Of a stretch of 64,000 bases of DNA, positions 27,891 to 37,106 are shown piece after piece. This stretch comes from Pedobacter hartonius. Lineage in GTDB: Bacteria > Bacteroidota > Bacteroidia > Sphingobacteriales > Sphingobacteriaceae. A program made the translations under genes and the position numbers. The stretch lies in assembly GCF_900107535.1 (NCBI RefSeq), contig NZ_FNRA01000003.1, forward strand, positions 124,001 through 188,000, written 5' to 3'. The notes beneath the pieces are model-generated. The model worked only from the letters and a program-made list of their open reading frames with translations, was not told where the DNA came from and did not search any database. Each line of letters begins with the position of its first letter. Positions within the stretch are counted from its first letter, which is position 1.

Positions 27891-28835
27891 TTAAGGTTTA
27901 AAAATATTTATGCCAATAATTCCGTTCAGCAGTATCCGGGAGTTGAAGGGTAAATCAACCCATTCCGGGGCATCCTCTTCACTCCGCGGTACTTCAATCT
28001 CATTCACGATCGTTTTTTCACCAAAAGAAGCCAGTTGAAATTTGCCCTCTCCCTGATGGCGGATGCTCAGGTGCGGGGTGTTCACCCAGTCGGACGGAAC
28101 AATGAAAACCGAAGGCTCCTTCCTGCTTTCGTCCTTACCTGAGACGGTGATCTGTTCGCTGTTCATCAGGTATTCCAGTTTCTTACCCCTGAAATTCTCG
28201 TCAGGCATAATGGTTTCCAGCCTGGCATAACCTTTTTGCCGCGTTTGATCTGCCTGTTTGCTGCTTCCGGAATCCGGCGCATAAGGTATTTCATAATACC
28301 CTTCACTGTAGTAGGTAAAGCCGTTTAATATTTCCTGGTTCACATCAAGTGTTTCGGCAACGCCGGTCTGCCGTGGAATAAAAGTAACCCGCAGGTTTTC
28401 AGCCTTCTGATTGGTGCCTGGTAAAAGTTTTCCGATAAAGCCTTTATCTCCCCTTTCATAATCGGGATGAGAGACCAGCCGGAATACCCATTTGGAGCTT
28501 GATGGCTCAACCGTTTTTCCCGCCTTGCGGTACTCATCCAGCAACTGGTAGAACTGGTTTACTGATTCATGAACAATAATCCCGAAAAGCCCCTGTTTAT
28601 GGGCAAGGAACTCTTTGTAATCTTCGTCATTAAAACAGATGATATATTCATGATAAAAAACAATGCGGTTTGCGAAAGACAGCTCTGCAATAGACTCCTT
28701 AAATTTGTCCAGTATATATTTGTACACTTCATCCGGCGTTAAAGATCTGTATATCTGTTTCTTCTGCGTTTTTTCTGAAGGAAGGAAGAGGTCCTGAAGG
28801 CCTGTCTTTTTCCAAAAGGTTGGTTTTTCTGCCAT
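27891..28835 (-). CDS. FHA-like protein with DUF3662-like N-terminal domain
   Basis: A 314-residue soluble protein. Residues 30-200 form an alpha/beta domain (SLTPDEVYKYILDKFKESIAEL...VFYHEYIICFNDEDYKEFL). Its helix-strand pattern and position recall the DUF3662 domain of mycobacterial FhaA. Residues 205-314 look like a divergent FHA fold (LEYLMNSEQITVSGKD, then HLSIRHQGEGKFQLASFGE...IVNEIEV, ending NSRILLNGIIGINIF). The canonical GR and SxxH residues are only partly kept (LSIRH). It lies 19 bases after the kinase gene and 3 bases before the PP2C gene. A phosphopeptide-binding or scaffold role is inferred from context. Confidence 0.65.
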   Translation of the reverse strand: MAEKPTFWKKTGLQDLFLPSEKTQKKQIYRSLTPDEVYKYILDKFKESIAELSFANRIVFYHEYIICFNDEDYKEFLAHKQGLFGIIVHESVNQFYQLLDEYRKAGKTVEPSSSKWVFRLVSHPDYERGDKGFIGKLLPGTNQKAENLRVTFIPRQTGVAETLDVNQEILNGFTYYSEGYYEIPYAPDSGSSKQADQTRQKGYARLETIMPDENFRGKKLEYLMNSEQITVSGKDESRKEPSVFIVPSDWVNTPHLSIRHQGEGKFQLASFGEKTIVNEIEVPRSEEDAPEWVDLPFNSRILLNGIIGINIFKP

Positions 28836-28854
28836 TTAATTCTGTTTATAAAAC

Positions 28855-30225
28855 CTAAAAATGTACTGTTGTATCCAGGTCCATCGCGGTGGTATCAGGT
28901 TTTGGTTGCGGGACGGGCTTCAATTGCACCGGTCTGGCTTCTCCTTCATAATAAGCCCTTCCTGTCGTATCTGCATCAGTTGTATCGCGCTCCTTTTCCC
29001 TGTCCCAGCTGTAGCCCTTGCGTTCAGACTTGCCCGAAGTATCAGGAACAACTACGCGGTCGGGTTGTGATCTCCTGACTTTCTGATCTGTGTTTCTAAA
29101 CAATAAAAAGTAACTGAGAAATGCGGCCATGAGCACTACGCCCATGATCAGCACAAAAAATACAGGTTTAGAGATCACTACTATGCCAGAATCTGCTTTT
29201 CCACCGGCTGTATCCTGGTAATTGCGGAGCAGCGTTTGCAGCCTGTCATTCTCCATTTGCAGCAAAGAGGTATCAGGTGCATCAGCAATACGGACAGCTG
29301 TACCGGTATTTCCGGCATCTGCGATACTGTTTTTCACAATTGATTCCTGCAATTTTATGCCATCAGCGTACCTGTTCTGCGGCAGTTTTTCCAGACACCT
29401 TTCAATCACGGTCAGCAGCCAGCCCGGTACCTGCATTTCATGCGTCTTTTTTGCTTCGGACCAGCTCTCGGGTATATTGCGCTGCCGTAACTCCAGTATA
29501 TCGGGCACAGCTAATTCCAGGTGGCCAACAAGTACCTCATTGCGCGACTTCTGTCCGTTATCCGTTAAAGGAAAAGGCACCTGTCCTGCCAGTAATTCAT
29601 ACAGGATCACACCATAGCTATAGACGTCCGTTTCAAACAGCATCTGCCCTTCACTCTGCTCAGGTGCCATAAATTCAATGGCGCCGGCATGCCTGATGCT
29701 GGTTCTCCTTTGTTCGTCAGACATGGCCGCAAGGCCAAAATCAAGCAGCACATAATTGCCGGTATGGATGTTAAATTTTACGTTATTGCTTTTGATATCA
29801 CCGTGTTTCACGGTCACTTTATGGCAATGCGCAAGGGCATTTGCCAGATGATCGGCCACCTTGATCACCTCTTTCACCGTAAAGATCCGTTCATGGGGCT
29901 CCTTCAGCAGTTCCTCCAGGTCAGGGCCGTCAATATATTCCATCTCTATAAAAGGGAAAGACCCGCTTTCAGTAATCCCTGAATTCAGGATCTTGACCAC
30001 ATTCGGATTGGGCTCCTCATTTACTTTCTTTAGTTTTTCTACTTCGTTCTGAAAACTCCTGAAATTCTTATCTTCAGTGTTTTCCATATGAACAGGCGTA
30101 GGCAGCAGTTTTACTGCAGTGATAATGGGGCCAAAACGCCGCCCCTTATATACTGAACCCTGGCCACCTGTTCGCAATGCTCCCATGTTCTCCAGACCTT
30201 CAGTAATTGTAAATACTTTACTCAT
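28855..30225 (-). CDS. Hanks-type Ser/Thr protein kinase, transmembrane
   Basis: A 456-residue kinase. The glycine loop is RTGGQGSVYKG (18-28). The ATP lysine is Lys39 (ITAVKLL), the catalytic loop is HGDIKSNN (141-148, Asp143 and Asn148), then DFG 162-164 and APE 187-189. In the catalytic loop the usual Arg of HRD is Gly, a non-RD form that often does not need activation-loop phosphorylation. A coiled linker and one TM helix (354-376) lead to an 80-residue Pro/Asp/Thr-rich exterior tail with no PASTA repeats. It is the first gene of the operon and thus probably the regulator of the phosphatase, FHA and SEDS-PBP proteins that follow. Confidence 0.94.
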   Translation of the reverse strand: MSKVFTITEGLENMGALRTGGQGSVYKGRRFGPIITAVKLLPTPVHMENTEDKNFRSFQNEVEKLKKVNEEPNPNVVKILNSGITESGSFPFIEMEYIDGPDLEELLKEPHERIFTVKEVIKVADHLANALAHCHKVTVKHGDIKSNNVKFNIHTGNYVLLDFGLAAMSDEQRRTSIRHAGAIEFMAPEQSEGQMLFETDVYSYGVILYELLAGQVPFPLTDNGQKSRNEVLVGHLELAVPDILELRQRNIPESWSEAKKTHEMQVPGWLLTVIERCLEKLPQNRYADGIKLQESIVKNSIADAGNTGTAVRIADAPDTSLLQMENDRLQTLLRNYQDTAGGKADSGIVVISKPVFFVLIMGVVLMAAFLSYFLLFRNTDQKVRRSQPDRVVVPDTSGKSERKGYSWDREKERDTTDADTTGRAYYEGEARPVQLKPVPQPKPDTTAMDLDTTVHF

Positions 30226-30371
30226 CTAAGCTAATTCTACACTGTATGTCGGCAATAATACTACAATTCTGGTTCCAACGTTCATCAAAAATAGTATAGC
30301 CCTAATTTATTAAAATTCCATTTAATATCAGGATATAATCGATGCTGGTAAAAAGTTAAATCAGAATGAGG

Positions 30372-32975
30372 TTACATGCTATAAGTAAAGGTAGTATAAT
30401 AAAAACCTCCTATAGAAGGGCCGCCGAGATATGAATAATAGTATTTATTGAAAACATTTGCTCCGCCAACCTTCACGTTCAGCTTGTGACTGAAAAGATC
30501 ATAATTTACCTGTGCATCCGTATTTCCATAACTTTTAACCGTTCCGTTCACCAAAAATGTTTGTGAATAATAACTGCTCTGGTATTTATAAGACACATTG
30601 AAACCCAGCCTCCCGTATAATCTTTCTCCGCCAAAGGACAGGTTGTAGATCCATTCAGGTGTATTAAAGCCATCTTCGAGGCCGTCGTTATTGGTAGTAC
30701 GGTCAAGCTTAGAATAGGTAACATTCCCCCCGAGCGTATATTTCCTCATGATCCGGTAAGACAGCCCAAAACTTCCTCCGTAGTTATAAACCGTACTCTG
30801 AGAGTTTGTCCAAACCCTATATCTGCTCTGTTTGGCTTTGTCATTCAGCGCGTATGGGATAGAATCGGGAACAGTGGTATTGGGAACACTCATCTCCACC
30901 TGGGCGATGAAGTTTTCGTATTTGTTGTAATAAAAATCTGCATCAAGTTTCAGGTTACGGTCGAGAAACAAAGATTTGTACCCTATCTCAAATGAATTGA
31001 TATGCTCAGGTTTAATATAATCATAAGAGTTTTTGACCAGACGGCCTTTATTTTTTTCTATTGCGGCGCTGGTAGACAAGCCCGCATTGAAATCATTGGT
31101 GACCGCGGCCTGGAAAGCATCTATCGAATTTTTCAGGTAACCGTTTTCCAGCACCCCATTGGAAAGGATCTTCAACCCACCTATCCGTTTCACCCCGCCA
31201 CTGTTCACGTTGGAAAAAGCCTCGAAGATACTCGGAAAACGGTATCCGCTCTGGAAGGATACCCTGATATTCTGTTCCTCTACAGGAGAAAAAACGGCTG
31301 TGAAACGGGGATTGAATTTAGTGCTGAAGTAATCGTTACGGTCTGCCCTGAGGGTTGCGGTAAGCCTCAGCTTATTGTCCCAGAATTCTCTTCCAACCTG
31401 GATAAAACCACCTGTTTTACTGTACGAAAAGGTTTGCCCGGTTTTTGCCGGATCGGGGTTAATAAAGTAATTTCCGTCCGGCTGAATAAAATAACTGCGG
31501 TGGTCGAAGCCTGCCTGCAGGTCCAAACCGGTACGGCGCTTAAAGTCCGGCCCGATCAGTTTGGAAAGATCTGCCTGTCCTTCCACGTGCAACATCTGGT
31601 CCTTCACACGTAATGCAGATCCGATGTCCCAGTTGTTTACTTCAGAAAGTTCGTTTAGCGTATTCTGGAAGGCAGCGGTACCGGGTTGTAACCTGCCCAG
31701 GTCTGCAGTCTGTCTTGCTGCCGTAAGCGCCTGTGGCACTGCTATGCCGAGGGCTCTCGACTGATTAAAACCTTTGGTAAAATCTGAGTACCACTGGGTA
31801 TCAGACTTAAACGCTTTGTCTTCATTCTCTGCCGCAGAACGCAGGTTATAAGATTTACCCGTATTTTCGGTAGTTACATAAGCACTTGCCCTGAAGATAT
31901 CATTTTTAAAAGTTACGGCATGCTGCTGCAACAGGTAATCCTGTAACCTGAACCGGTTAGAGCGCTGGTAGATATTATCCAGATCAGCAAAACGGTAGGT
32001 ATAGGTTAGCAATGCTTTAGGACTGATTTTATAAGCAAGGGTAAAATCTGCCTTTATATTTTGAAGGTGATAATCTGCCACTTCTTTTTCGTAATAGCCG
32101 GTTCTGGCAACTACATACTGCTTGCCGTCCAGTGTGACCGTCTTGCGGTTAGAGGATTCATTTCCGTAGCCACTCACAGGATCGTAGGCCGGGTTTGCGG
32201 TACCGCCTGCAATACCTACCGCGGTATTCGCCTTCGCATTCAGGTCCGTCCTGTCATCTGCGATCCAGTCGTACCCCTTGGTAAAAGTACCGTTAACTTT
32301 AAAGGCCAGCCGGTTGCTGATCTTATGGGCAATCCTTATGCTGGTTTCATTAAATAATTTCGCCGAAGTTTCCTGGTCATTTACATGGTTCAAACCCACC
32401 TTTTGCTGAATGCTGATCCCTTCACTGGTGAATGGGTCTTTAGTCATAAAATTAGCCAGCCCGTTGATGGCATTGAGGCCATATAGTGCAGACGCAGTGC
32501 CGGGAATAATTTCCACATGTTCGATATCAAGATCACTGGGACCCATTGCATTTCCGATCGGGGCACCGATATGTGGTGCCTGGTTATCAATACCGTCCAC
32601 CATTTGCGTAAACCTGACGTTAGTAGTATTTGCAAAACCACGGGTATTGATGATCCTGAAACCCAGGCTCGGGGTGATCATCTGAACGCCTTTGATATTC
32701 TCAAGGGCATCAAAAAAAGAGGGTGCTGCCGAAAGTTTAAAAGCCGAAGTATCCACACGTTCTATACTTACAGGTGAACGCAGAATACTTTCCTCCGTTC
32801 TGGAGGCAGTAATTACTACTTCAGAAAGTCTGTGTAGTGTATCTTGTATTTTTGCCGGTTTGAGAGTTTTCTTTGCGGATGACCTGGTAGTATCAATAGT
32901 TTGTGCCTGAGCTAAGCCTGAGTAAGCTAAGGTTAGAACAAACAGGAAAATAGCTGAGAGTAGTTGTTTCTTCAT
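30372..32975 (-). CDS. TonB-dependent receptor, 867 aa
   Basis: Signal peptide 1-24 (ending AQAQ). A TonB-box-like LSEVVITASRTEESILRSPVSIE at about 48-70 is followed directly by a plug domain (FFDALENIKGVQMITPSLGFRIINTRGFANTTNVRF, then GPSDLDIEHVEIIPGTASALYGLNAINGLANFMTK), with no carboxypeptidase-like domain ahead of it. The barrel ends in the aromatic strand GGFYYTTFTYSM. This shape is usual for siderophore, vitamin or metal-complex receptors. A ModE-like regulator gene lies 68 bases upstream on the same strand, which makes an oxyanion or metal complex a reasonable guess for the substrate. Confidence 0.92.
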   Translation of the reverse strand: MKKQLLSAIFLFVLTLAYSGLAQAQTIDTTRSSAKKTLKPAKIQDTLHRLSEVVITASRTEESILRSPVSIERVDTSAFKLSAAPSFFDALENIKGVQMITPSLGFRIINTRGFANTTNVRFTQMVDGIDNQAPHIGAPIGNAMGPSDLDIEHVEIIPGTASALYGLNAINGLANFMTKDPFTSEGISIQQKVGLNHVNDQETSAKLFNETSIRIAHKISNRLAFKVNGTFTKGYDWIADDRTDLNAKANTAVGIAGGTANPAYDPVSGYGNESSNRKTVTLDGKQYVVARTGYYEKEVADYHLQNIKADFTLAYKISPKALLTYTYRFADLDNIYQRSNRFRLQDYLLQQHAVTFKNDIFRASAYVTTENTGKSYNLRSAAENEDKAFKSDTQWYSDFTKGFNQSRALGIAVPQALTAARQTADLGRLQPGTAAFQNTLNELSEVNNWDIGSALRVKDQMLHVEGQADLSKLIGPDFKRRTGLDLQAGFDHRSYFIQPDGNYFINPDPAKTGQTFSYSKTGGFIQVGREFWDNKLRLTATLRADRNDYFSTKFNPRFTAVFSPVEEQNIRVSFQSGYRFPSIFEAFSNVNSGGVKRIGGLKILSNGVLENGYLKNSIDAFQAAVTNDFNAGLSTSAAIEKNKGRLVKNSYDYIKPEHINSFEIGYKSLFLDRNLKLDADFYYNKYENFIAQVEMSVPNTTVPDSIPYALNDKAKQSRYRVWTNSQSTVYNYGGSFGLSYRIMRKYTLGGNVTYSKLDRTTNNDGLEDGFNTPEWIYNLSFGGERLYGRLGFNVSYKYQSSYYSQTFLVNGTVKSYGNTDAQVNYDLFSHKLNVKVGGANVFNKYYYSYLGGPSIGGFYYTTFTYSM

Positions 32976-33043
32976 AGCGCTTCGTTATACATATTCAGGA
33001 ATAACGAAGATGAAGATATTGTTTTAATTTTTATAAAAAAATT

Positions 33044-33430
33044 CTATAGTTTAATAGCCAGGGTGTTCTTTTCCAGAAACTGCTGGAACTTCGTATAAAA
33101 GAGCTTAAATTCTGCAATAACCTGCAGTCCTTTTTCAGTAACTATAGCATTGCCCCCGCCCTTACCACCACGTTGTGAAACGACTACCGGGGAATCCAGC
33201 CGGGCATTCATATCTTCTATCATTTGCCAGGCCTGCCTGTACGACATGCTCATCTGAATAGCCGCCTGACGGATAGATCCGCATTCCCGGATACGCTCCA
33301 GCAGCTCCACCCTGCCCGGTCCTATTAATCTGGTGCCGTTCAGTTCTATCCAGAGCTTTCCGTTTAATTCTAAACCCATGTTTTCGTTCATTATGAAAAG
33401 GTATTCATGATCAACCTCTTTACCGGGCAT
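33044..33430 (-). CDS. ModE-like winged-helix regulator
   Basis: A 128-residue protein consisting of the LysR-type/ModE N-terminal winged helix: LIGPGRVELLERIRECGSIRQAAIQMSMSYRQAWQMIEDMN, then a wing with GGKGGGNAIVTEKG. That arrangement is diagnostic for ModE DNA-binding domains. The molybdate-binding TOBE domains of full ModE are absent, so it is the short single-domain form. A shorter start (MNENMGLEL) lies 13 codons in and is plausible. It is encoded just upstream of a TonB receptor on the same strand and may control it. Confidence 0.9.
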   Translation of the reverse strand: MPGKEVDHEYLFIMNENMGLELNGKLWIELNGTRLIGPGRVELLERIRECGSIRQAAIQMSMSYRQAWQMIEDMNARLDSPVVVSQRGGKGGGNAIVTEKGLQVIAEFKLFYTKFQQFLEKNTLAIKL

Positions 33431-33697
33431 TAAGGTATTAAAAAGAAAAGGCTTTTTCTGTTTGCGGTATTAAAATGGGTTTCGGTTTGCGCTGACAAGG
33501 CTGTTTTCAGGATGCAGCAGCAGACGGGTTTATCCCCTAAACAGACAGAAATGCGCTATACATAGCGACATATAACCTTAGGATAAAATTATTTATAATA
33601 AAACAATTTTATTTTTCAATAAAATTGACCTAAACAACATAAACTATTGTTTTTATCTTTCGTTTTTGTTAACTTAATAGGTACCAAAACGGACTGT

Positions 33698-34066
33698 ATG
33701 AGAACCTTGAAACAAAATCACACTGAAGCGGTAAAACCTCCCGGGAAAACGGTTTCCGTCACCTATAGATTAAAGAAATCTGCTTTTGCAGCCATCCTCG
33801 AAAATGGATTCAGCATTGGTTATGTAAATATTGATCTTCAAAAGGACCAGGATGCTGACCCCAATGGTTTTTCAACAAAGGGAGCACAATCCTATCGCTG
33901 CCTGATGGAAAAAGGCGGCCTCCGGGTAACACTGTATGCCGAAGGAAAGACCGGTGATTTCTGGACACTGGAACTCGAGATCGACGGAAAGGCAGTTGCC
34001 GCCAATCCTGTCAGCGTAGAAACTGATGGCAAGGGACACCTGGATTATGATAACCTGATCAGCTGA
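33698..34066 (+). CDS. Hypothetical soluble protein, 122 aa
   Basis: The frame is open from 33647, but the preferred start is MRTLKQNH at 33698, because the DNA upstream (TTATCTTTCG near 33655) looks like a -7 element. The product is beta-rich: SVTYRLKKSAFAAIL, then FSIGYVNIDLQ, and GGLRVTLYAEG with FWTLELEIDGK. It has no signal peptide or known motif. It is the first gene of a plus-strand cluster that ends with an M23 peptidase, with the next gene 5 bases away. Confidence 0.7.
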   Translation: MRTLKQNHTEAVKPPGKTVSVTYRLKKSAFAAILENGFSIGYVNIDLQKDQDADPNGFSTKGAQSYRCLMEKGGLRVTLYAEGKTGDFWTLELEIDGKAVAANPVSVETDGKGHLDYDNLIS

Positions 34067-34071
34067 GCCTT

Positions 34072-35148
34072 ATGAAAGCATTTTTCATCATCCTCCTTCT
34101 GGCGGCAGGCATACACCTGACGGCCTCCGGACAACTGGTAGCTGAAGATGCCAGTGGCAAATCTTCTATCCTGCTCAATGCTTCCAGCATTTCCATTAAC
34201 CTTTCAGAAGCAGCACTTTCTGCAAACTGGAATAACTTTAGAAACCTGGCTATAGAAAAGCCACAGCAAATACTCTGGGGCCTGTCAGCCAGGGGCAGTA
34301 ACAGCGAGGGCCTGTCTGAGTTATTCAACGGCGGCCAGTTTACCCCGAAATCCAGGATCAGCGGATTCATCGGCCTGAGGAAGAGTTACCAGACTTCAGC
34401 ATTTGAGTTATTGAAAAGGATCCGGGAAATTCAGACATCAGAAGGCTTTCCAAATGAGGAAGCCATGAATGTGATCAGGCAGCTGAATGAGCAGGTGAAG
34501 GCCGGCCGGAAAAAACAGCCCTCCAAAGCGCTGGATATCTATCTAAATACTGGGTTAAATACTGATAATTTCAAGCTTTATTCTGATCAGGATAACAGTT
34601 CACTGGCGGCCAGATTTAACAACATCAGCTTTCGCGGGGCATTTGCAGACATTGGTATCAATTATGAATATGGTTCCAGATGGACACTTGGTATATCCGC
34701 AGGTTATGAACGCTATAACAACATCGATTCCCTGCTCAGTACAGATTATAAGCTGACCAATATCACTACTATCGGGAATTCACAATTGTCTACCGAAGTG
34801 AAATACCATGCTTACAGTGGAGATTATGTTGCTTACAACAGGGTTAACTTTAGAACAGATGCCTTATATTTTGCAAAAGTAAGCGATGCATACAGGCTGG
34901 TATGGAATACTTTATATACCCGCTGGATCTTTCCCTTAAACGAAAGCCGGATCAATAAGGTCATCCAGGCTGGTACAGCAATTAACTTCTACAAAAGTGA
35001 AGGAAAGTTTGCCGGAGGACTTTACGCGCAGTCTAACGACCTTTTCAATCATCTGCACAGCACAGACCGTTTCCATGAGCGGCTATCCTTCGGCATAACT
35101 GCCAAGTACGCCTTTGGCACCATCATGAGCAGGGATTTCCCTGAATGA
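34072..35148 (+). CDS. Exported protein with predicted C-terminal beta-barrel, 358 aa
   Basis: Signal peptide 1-20 (MKAFFIILLLAAGIHLTASG). The middle part (30-150) is polar and helical (SYQTSAFELLKRIREIQTSEG, and EEAMNVIRQLNEQVKAGRKK). The C-terminal 190 residues alternate hydrophobic and polar residues in strand-length units (FADIGINYEYGSRWTLGISAGYERY, LYTRWIFPLNE, and ERLSFGITAKYAFG), as in small outer-membrane barrels. The family is not recognised. It is 5 bases after the preceding gene and 34 before the next, so it is part of one operon. Confidence 0.75.
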   Translation: MKAFFIILLLAAGIHLTASGQLVAEDASGKSSILLNASSISINLSEAALSANWNNFRNLAIEKPQQILWGLSARGSNSEGLSELFNGGQFTPKSRISGFIGLRKSYQTSAFELLKRIREIQTSEGFPNEEAMNVIRQLNEQVKAGRKKQPSKALDIYLNTGLNTDNFKLYSDQDNSSLAARFNNISFRGAFADIGINYEYGSRWTLGISAGYERYNNIDSLLSTDYKLTNITTIGNSQLSTEVKYHAYSGDYVAYNRVNFRTDALYFAKVSDAYRLVWNTLYTRWIFPLNESRINKVIQAGTAINFYKSEGKFAGGLYAQSNDLFNHLHSTDRFHERLSFGITAKYAFGTIMSRDFPE

Positions 35149-35182
35149 CCCGGCAGTATTATAAACTATTTAAATTCAATCT

Positions 35183-35551
35183 ATGCAAGTTCTTGATCCT
35201 CAACCGGGAATTCCCGGAGATTTTTTCACAACTGCCTCCCTTGGCACATTAGCAGGTGCTACAGGTGCCGTATATATCATTTGCGGAACCATACAACAGG
35301 TATTTAATTACAATCCCAAATGGCTGGCATTACTGGTTTCCATCCTCATCTCGTTCCTCGCGGCCGCTGTTACCGCGACTAACGATGGCCATTTACTTAA
35401 ATATATCATTGCCCTTTTAAACGGCTTTCTTATTTACGCAACGGCTACCGGAACAAACCAGGTCATAGGAAAAGCAGGTACGGGCGATATACAACCTGCC
35501 GGCTTGCGACAAACCCGAAGATATCCAAGGCGGTTCAACACCAAATGGTAG
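35183..35551 (+). CDS. Small integral membrane protein, three helices
   Basis: A 122-residue protein with hydrophobic helices at about 17-38 (LGTLAGATGAVYIICGTI), 47-66 (LALLVSILISFLAAAVTAT) and 72-92 (LKYIIALLNGFLIYATATG), and a basic C-terminus (RQTRRYPRRFNTKW). It has no signal peptide. Size and helix layout are holin-like, but that is only a resemblance. It lies between the barrel-like protein and the subtilase gene on the same strand. Confidence 0.7.
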   Translation: MQVLDPQPGIPGDFFTTASLGTLAGATGAVYIICGTIQQVFNYNPKWLALLVSILISFLAAAVTATNDGHLLKYIIALLNGFLIYATATGTNQVIGKAGTGDIQPAGLRQTRRYPRRFNTKW

Positions 35552-35588
35552 TAAGTCTATTTAAGCGCATTTCTCAAATTTTAATTCT

Positions 35589-37106
35589 ATGAAAAACCAA
35601 AGCAAATTTTCGGAAAATTACATTCTGCTACCCGTATCTAAAACACATGTGAACCCACAAGAGAGTCCGAAAGTAGCAAAATTTTTTACTGAGCTTCAGT
35701 CATCTTCTGAAGCAACCACAACGATCACTTTAAATGTACGGAAAAGTGCTGCACAGCCCGGCGATGAAATTGCCGTTAAAGTATTGGATTCCATTGATAC
35801 CGAAGGTGCCAAACTGATCAACATCAGCAATGAAGAACTAGCGAACTTCAGGTTCTCTTACCCCGGTATAAGAATCATTCCCGAACGCTTTTACAGGCCT
35901 GCCGTATGCGCCAGAGAGAGAATAAAGATCCAGTTAAGCCAGGCGCAGGCTTCTGCATCGGTTACCCTGAAGATTACCGACCAGGAAAACAAAGCCATAG
36001 CAGGTGCCACTGCCGTATTTTTCAGCGATTTTGAAGCCAGCAGAGGTGCTTCCGGCATTACCGACAAGACAGGAACAGTTGTCCTGAAAATCAACAGTAA
36101 AATCGCCGAAAGGGTCTATATCTACTCTGAACACAGCTACTGGGGATGTTTTCAGACAAACGTGGCGCTCAGCAGTGAGATGACCTTTAAACTGCAACCA
36201 ATCTCGCAAGGCCATACAGATGCGCTAAGGTATTTTTATGATACTTCAGGATGGGCGCCCATTGAACATAAAGTAAAGATAGGAATTATAGACACCGGTG
36301 TTGGGCCACATAAAGACCTGAAGATACTTGGTGGCCGGAATATGGTCAGGGGTGAAAATGAAGCTGATTACAATGATGATGAGGGGCATGGAACACATGT
36401 TGGCGGGATCATAGGGGCCCTGGGCAATCTTAAGGGAGTAGCCGTGGGTGCGGATATCATGAGTTACCGTGTTTTCCCGAAAGGACAGGGAGCTTCCAAT
36501 TTTGATATAATGAAAGCCATCGACCAGGCCATCAAGGATAAGTGTGACCTGATCAATATGAGTTTGGGAGAAGCGCATGACGATGAAGCGATCAGCAGTT
36601 ATATTAAAGATGCGTATAACGCAGGAATCCTCTGTTTTGCCGCCAGTGGCAATGATAATCGTGGCCCCCTGAGCTTTCCGGCGGCATACAGCCTGGCCAT
36701 TGCTGTTTCTGCCATGGGCAGAAAAGGTACCTTCCCTGATGACAGCATACAATCAGGTACCGTTCAGGAGCCTTACGGACAGGATGAAAATAATTTTATT
36801 GCAGACTTTTCTAACCAGGGTTCCGAAACTGACCTTACCGCCCCAGGTGTCGGAATCATCTCTACCTATCCCGGCGATCACTATGCAATCATGGACGGTA
36901 CAAGTATGGCCTGCCCCGCCGCCACCGGAATGGCCGCCCGTATACTGGCTGGCAACCCCCAAATCCTCAATATGGCCAGAAATCAGATCCGGGCAGACGA
37001 AATGGTGAAATATCTTGCGATTTATACAAAACTTTTAGGATTTGGTGCTAACTTTGAAGGAAAAGGAATGTTATACCCTAATGACGAACTTCATTCTAAA
37101 ACATAA
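35589..37106 (+). CDS. Subtilisin-like serine peptidase (S8), 505 aa
   Basis: The catalytic triad is intact: Asp235 (IGIIDTGVG), His267 (GHGTHVGG) and Ser439 (DGTSMACPAATG), with the oxyanion Asn in FAASGNDN. The N-terminal 105 residues end with KLINISNEELANFRFSYPGIRIIPERFY, which looks like an I9-type prodomain. Residues 115-205 form a beta-sandwich insert (SVTLKITDQENKAIAGATAVFF...). There is no signal peptide, so the enzyme is either cytosolic or exported in an unusual way. Its last 26 bases overlap the next gene, which encodes a second I9-like protein. That arrangement suggests a protease-inhibitor pair. Confidence 0.93.
   Translation: MKNQSKFSENYILLPVSKTHVNPQESPKVAKFFTELQSSSEATTTITLNVRKSAAQPGDEIAVKVLDSIDTEGAKLINISNEELANFRFSYPGIRIIPERFYRPAVCARERIKIQLSQAQASASVTLKITDQENKAIAGATAVFFSDFEASRGASGITDKTGTVVLKINSKIAERVYIYSEHSYWGCFQTNVALSSEMTFKLQPISQGHTDALRYFYDTSGWAPIEHKVKIGIIDTGVGPHKDLKILGGRNMVRGENEADYNDDEGHGTHVGGIIGALGNLKGVAVGADIMSYRVFPKGQGASNFDIMKAIDQAIKDKCDLINMSLGEAHDDEAISSYIKDAYNAGILCFAASGNDNRGPLSFPAAYSLAIAVSAMGRKGTFPDDSIQSGTVQEPYGQDENNFIADFSNQGSETDLTAPGVGIISTYPGDHYAIMDGTSMACPAATGMAARILAGNPQILNMARNQIRADEMVKYLAIYTKLLGFGANFEGKGMLYPNDELHSKT

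Noticed and set aside
30372..32975. SusC-type starch/glycan receptor
   Set aside because: No carboxypeptidase-regulatory domain ahead of the plug and no SusD gene beside it, so the metal-complex type fits better.
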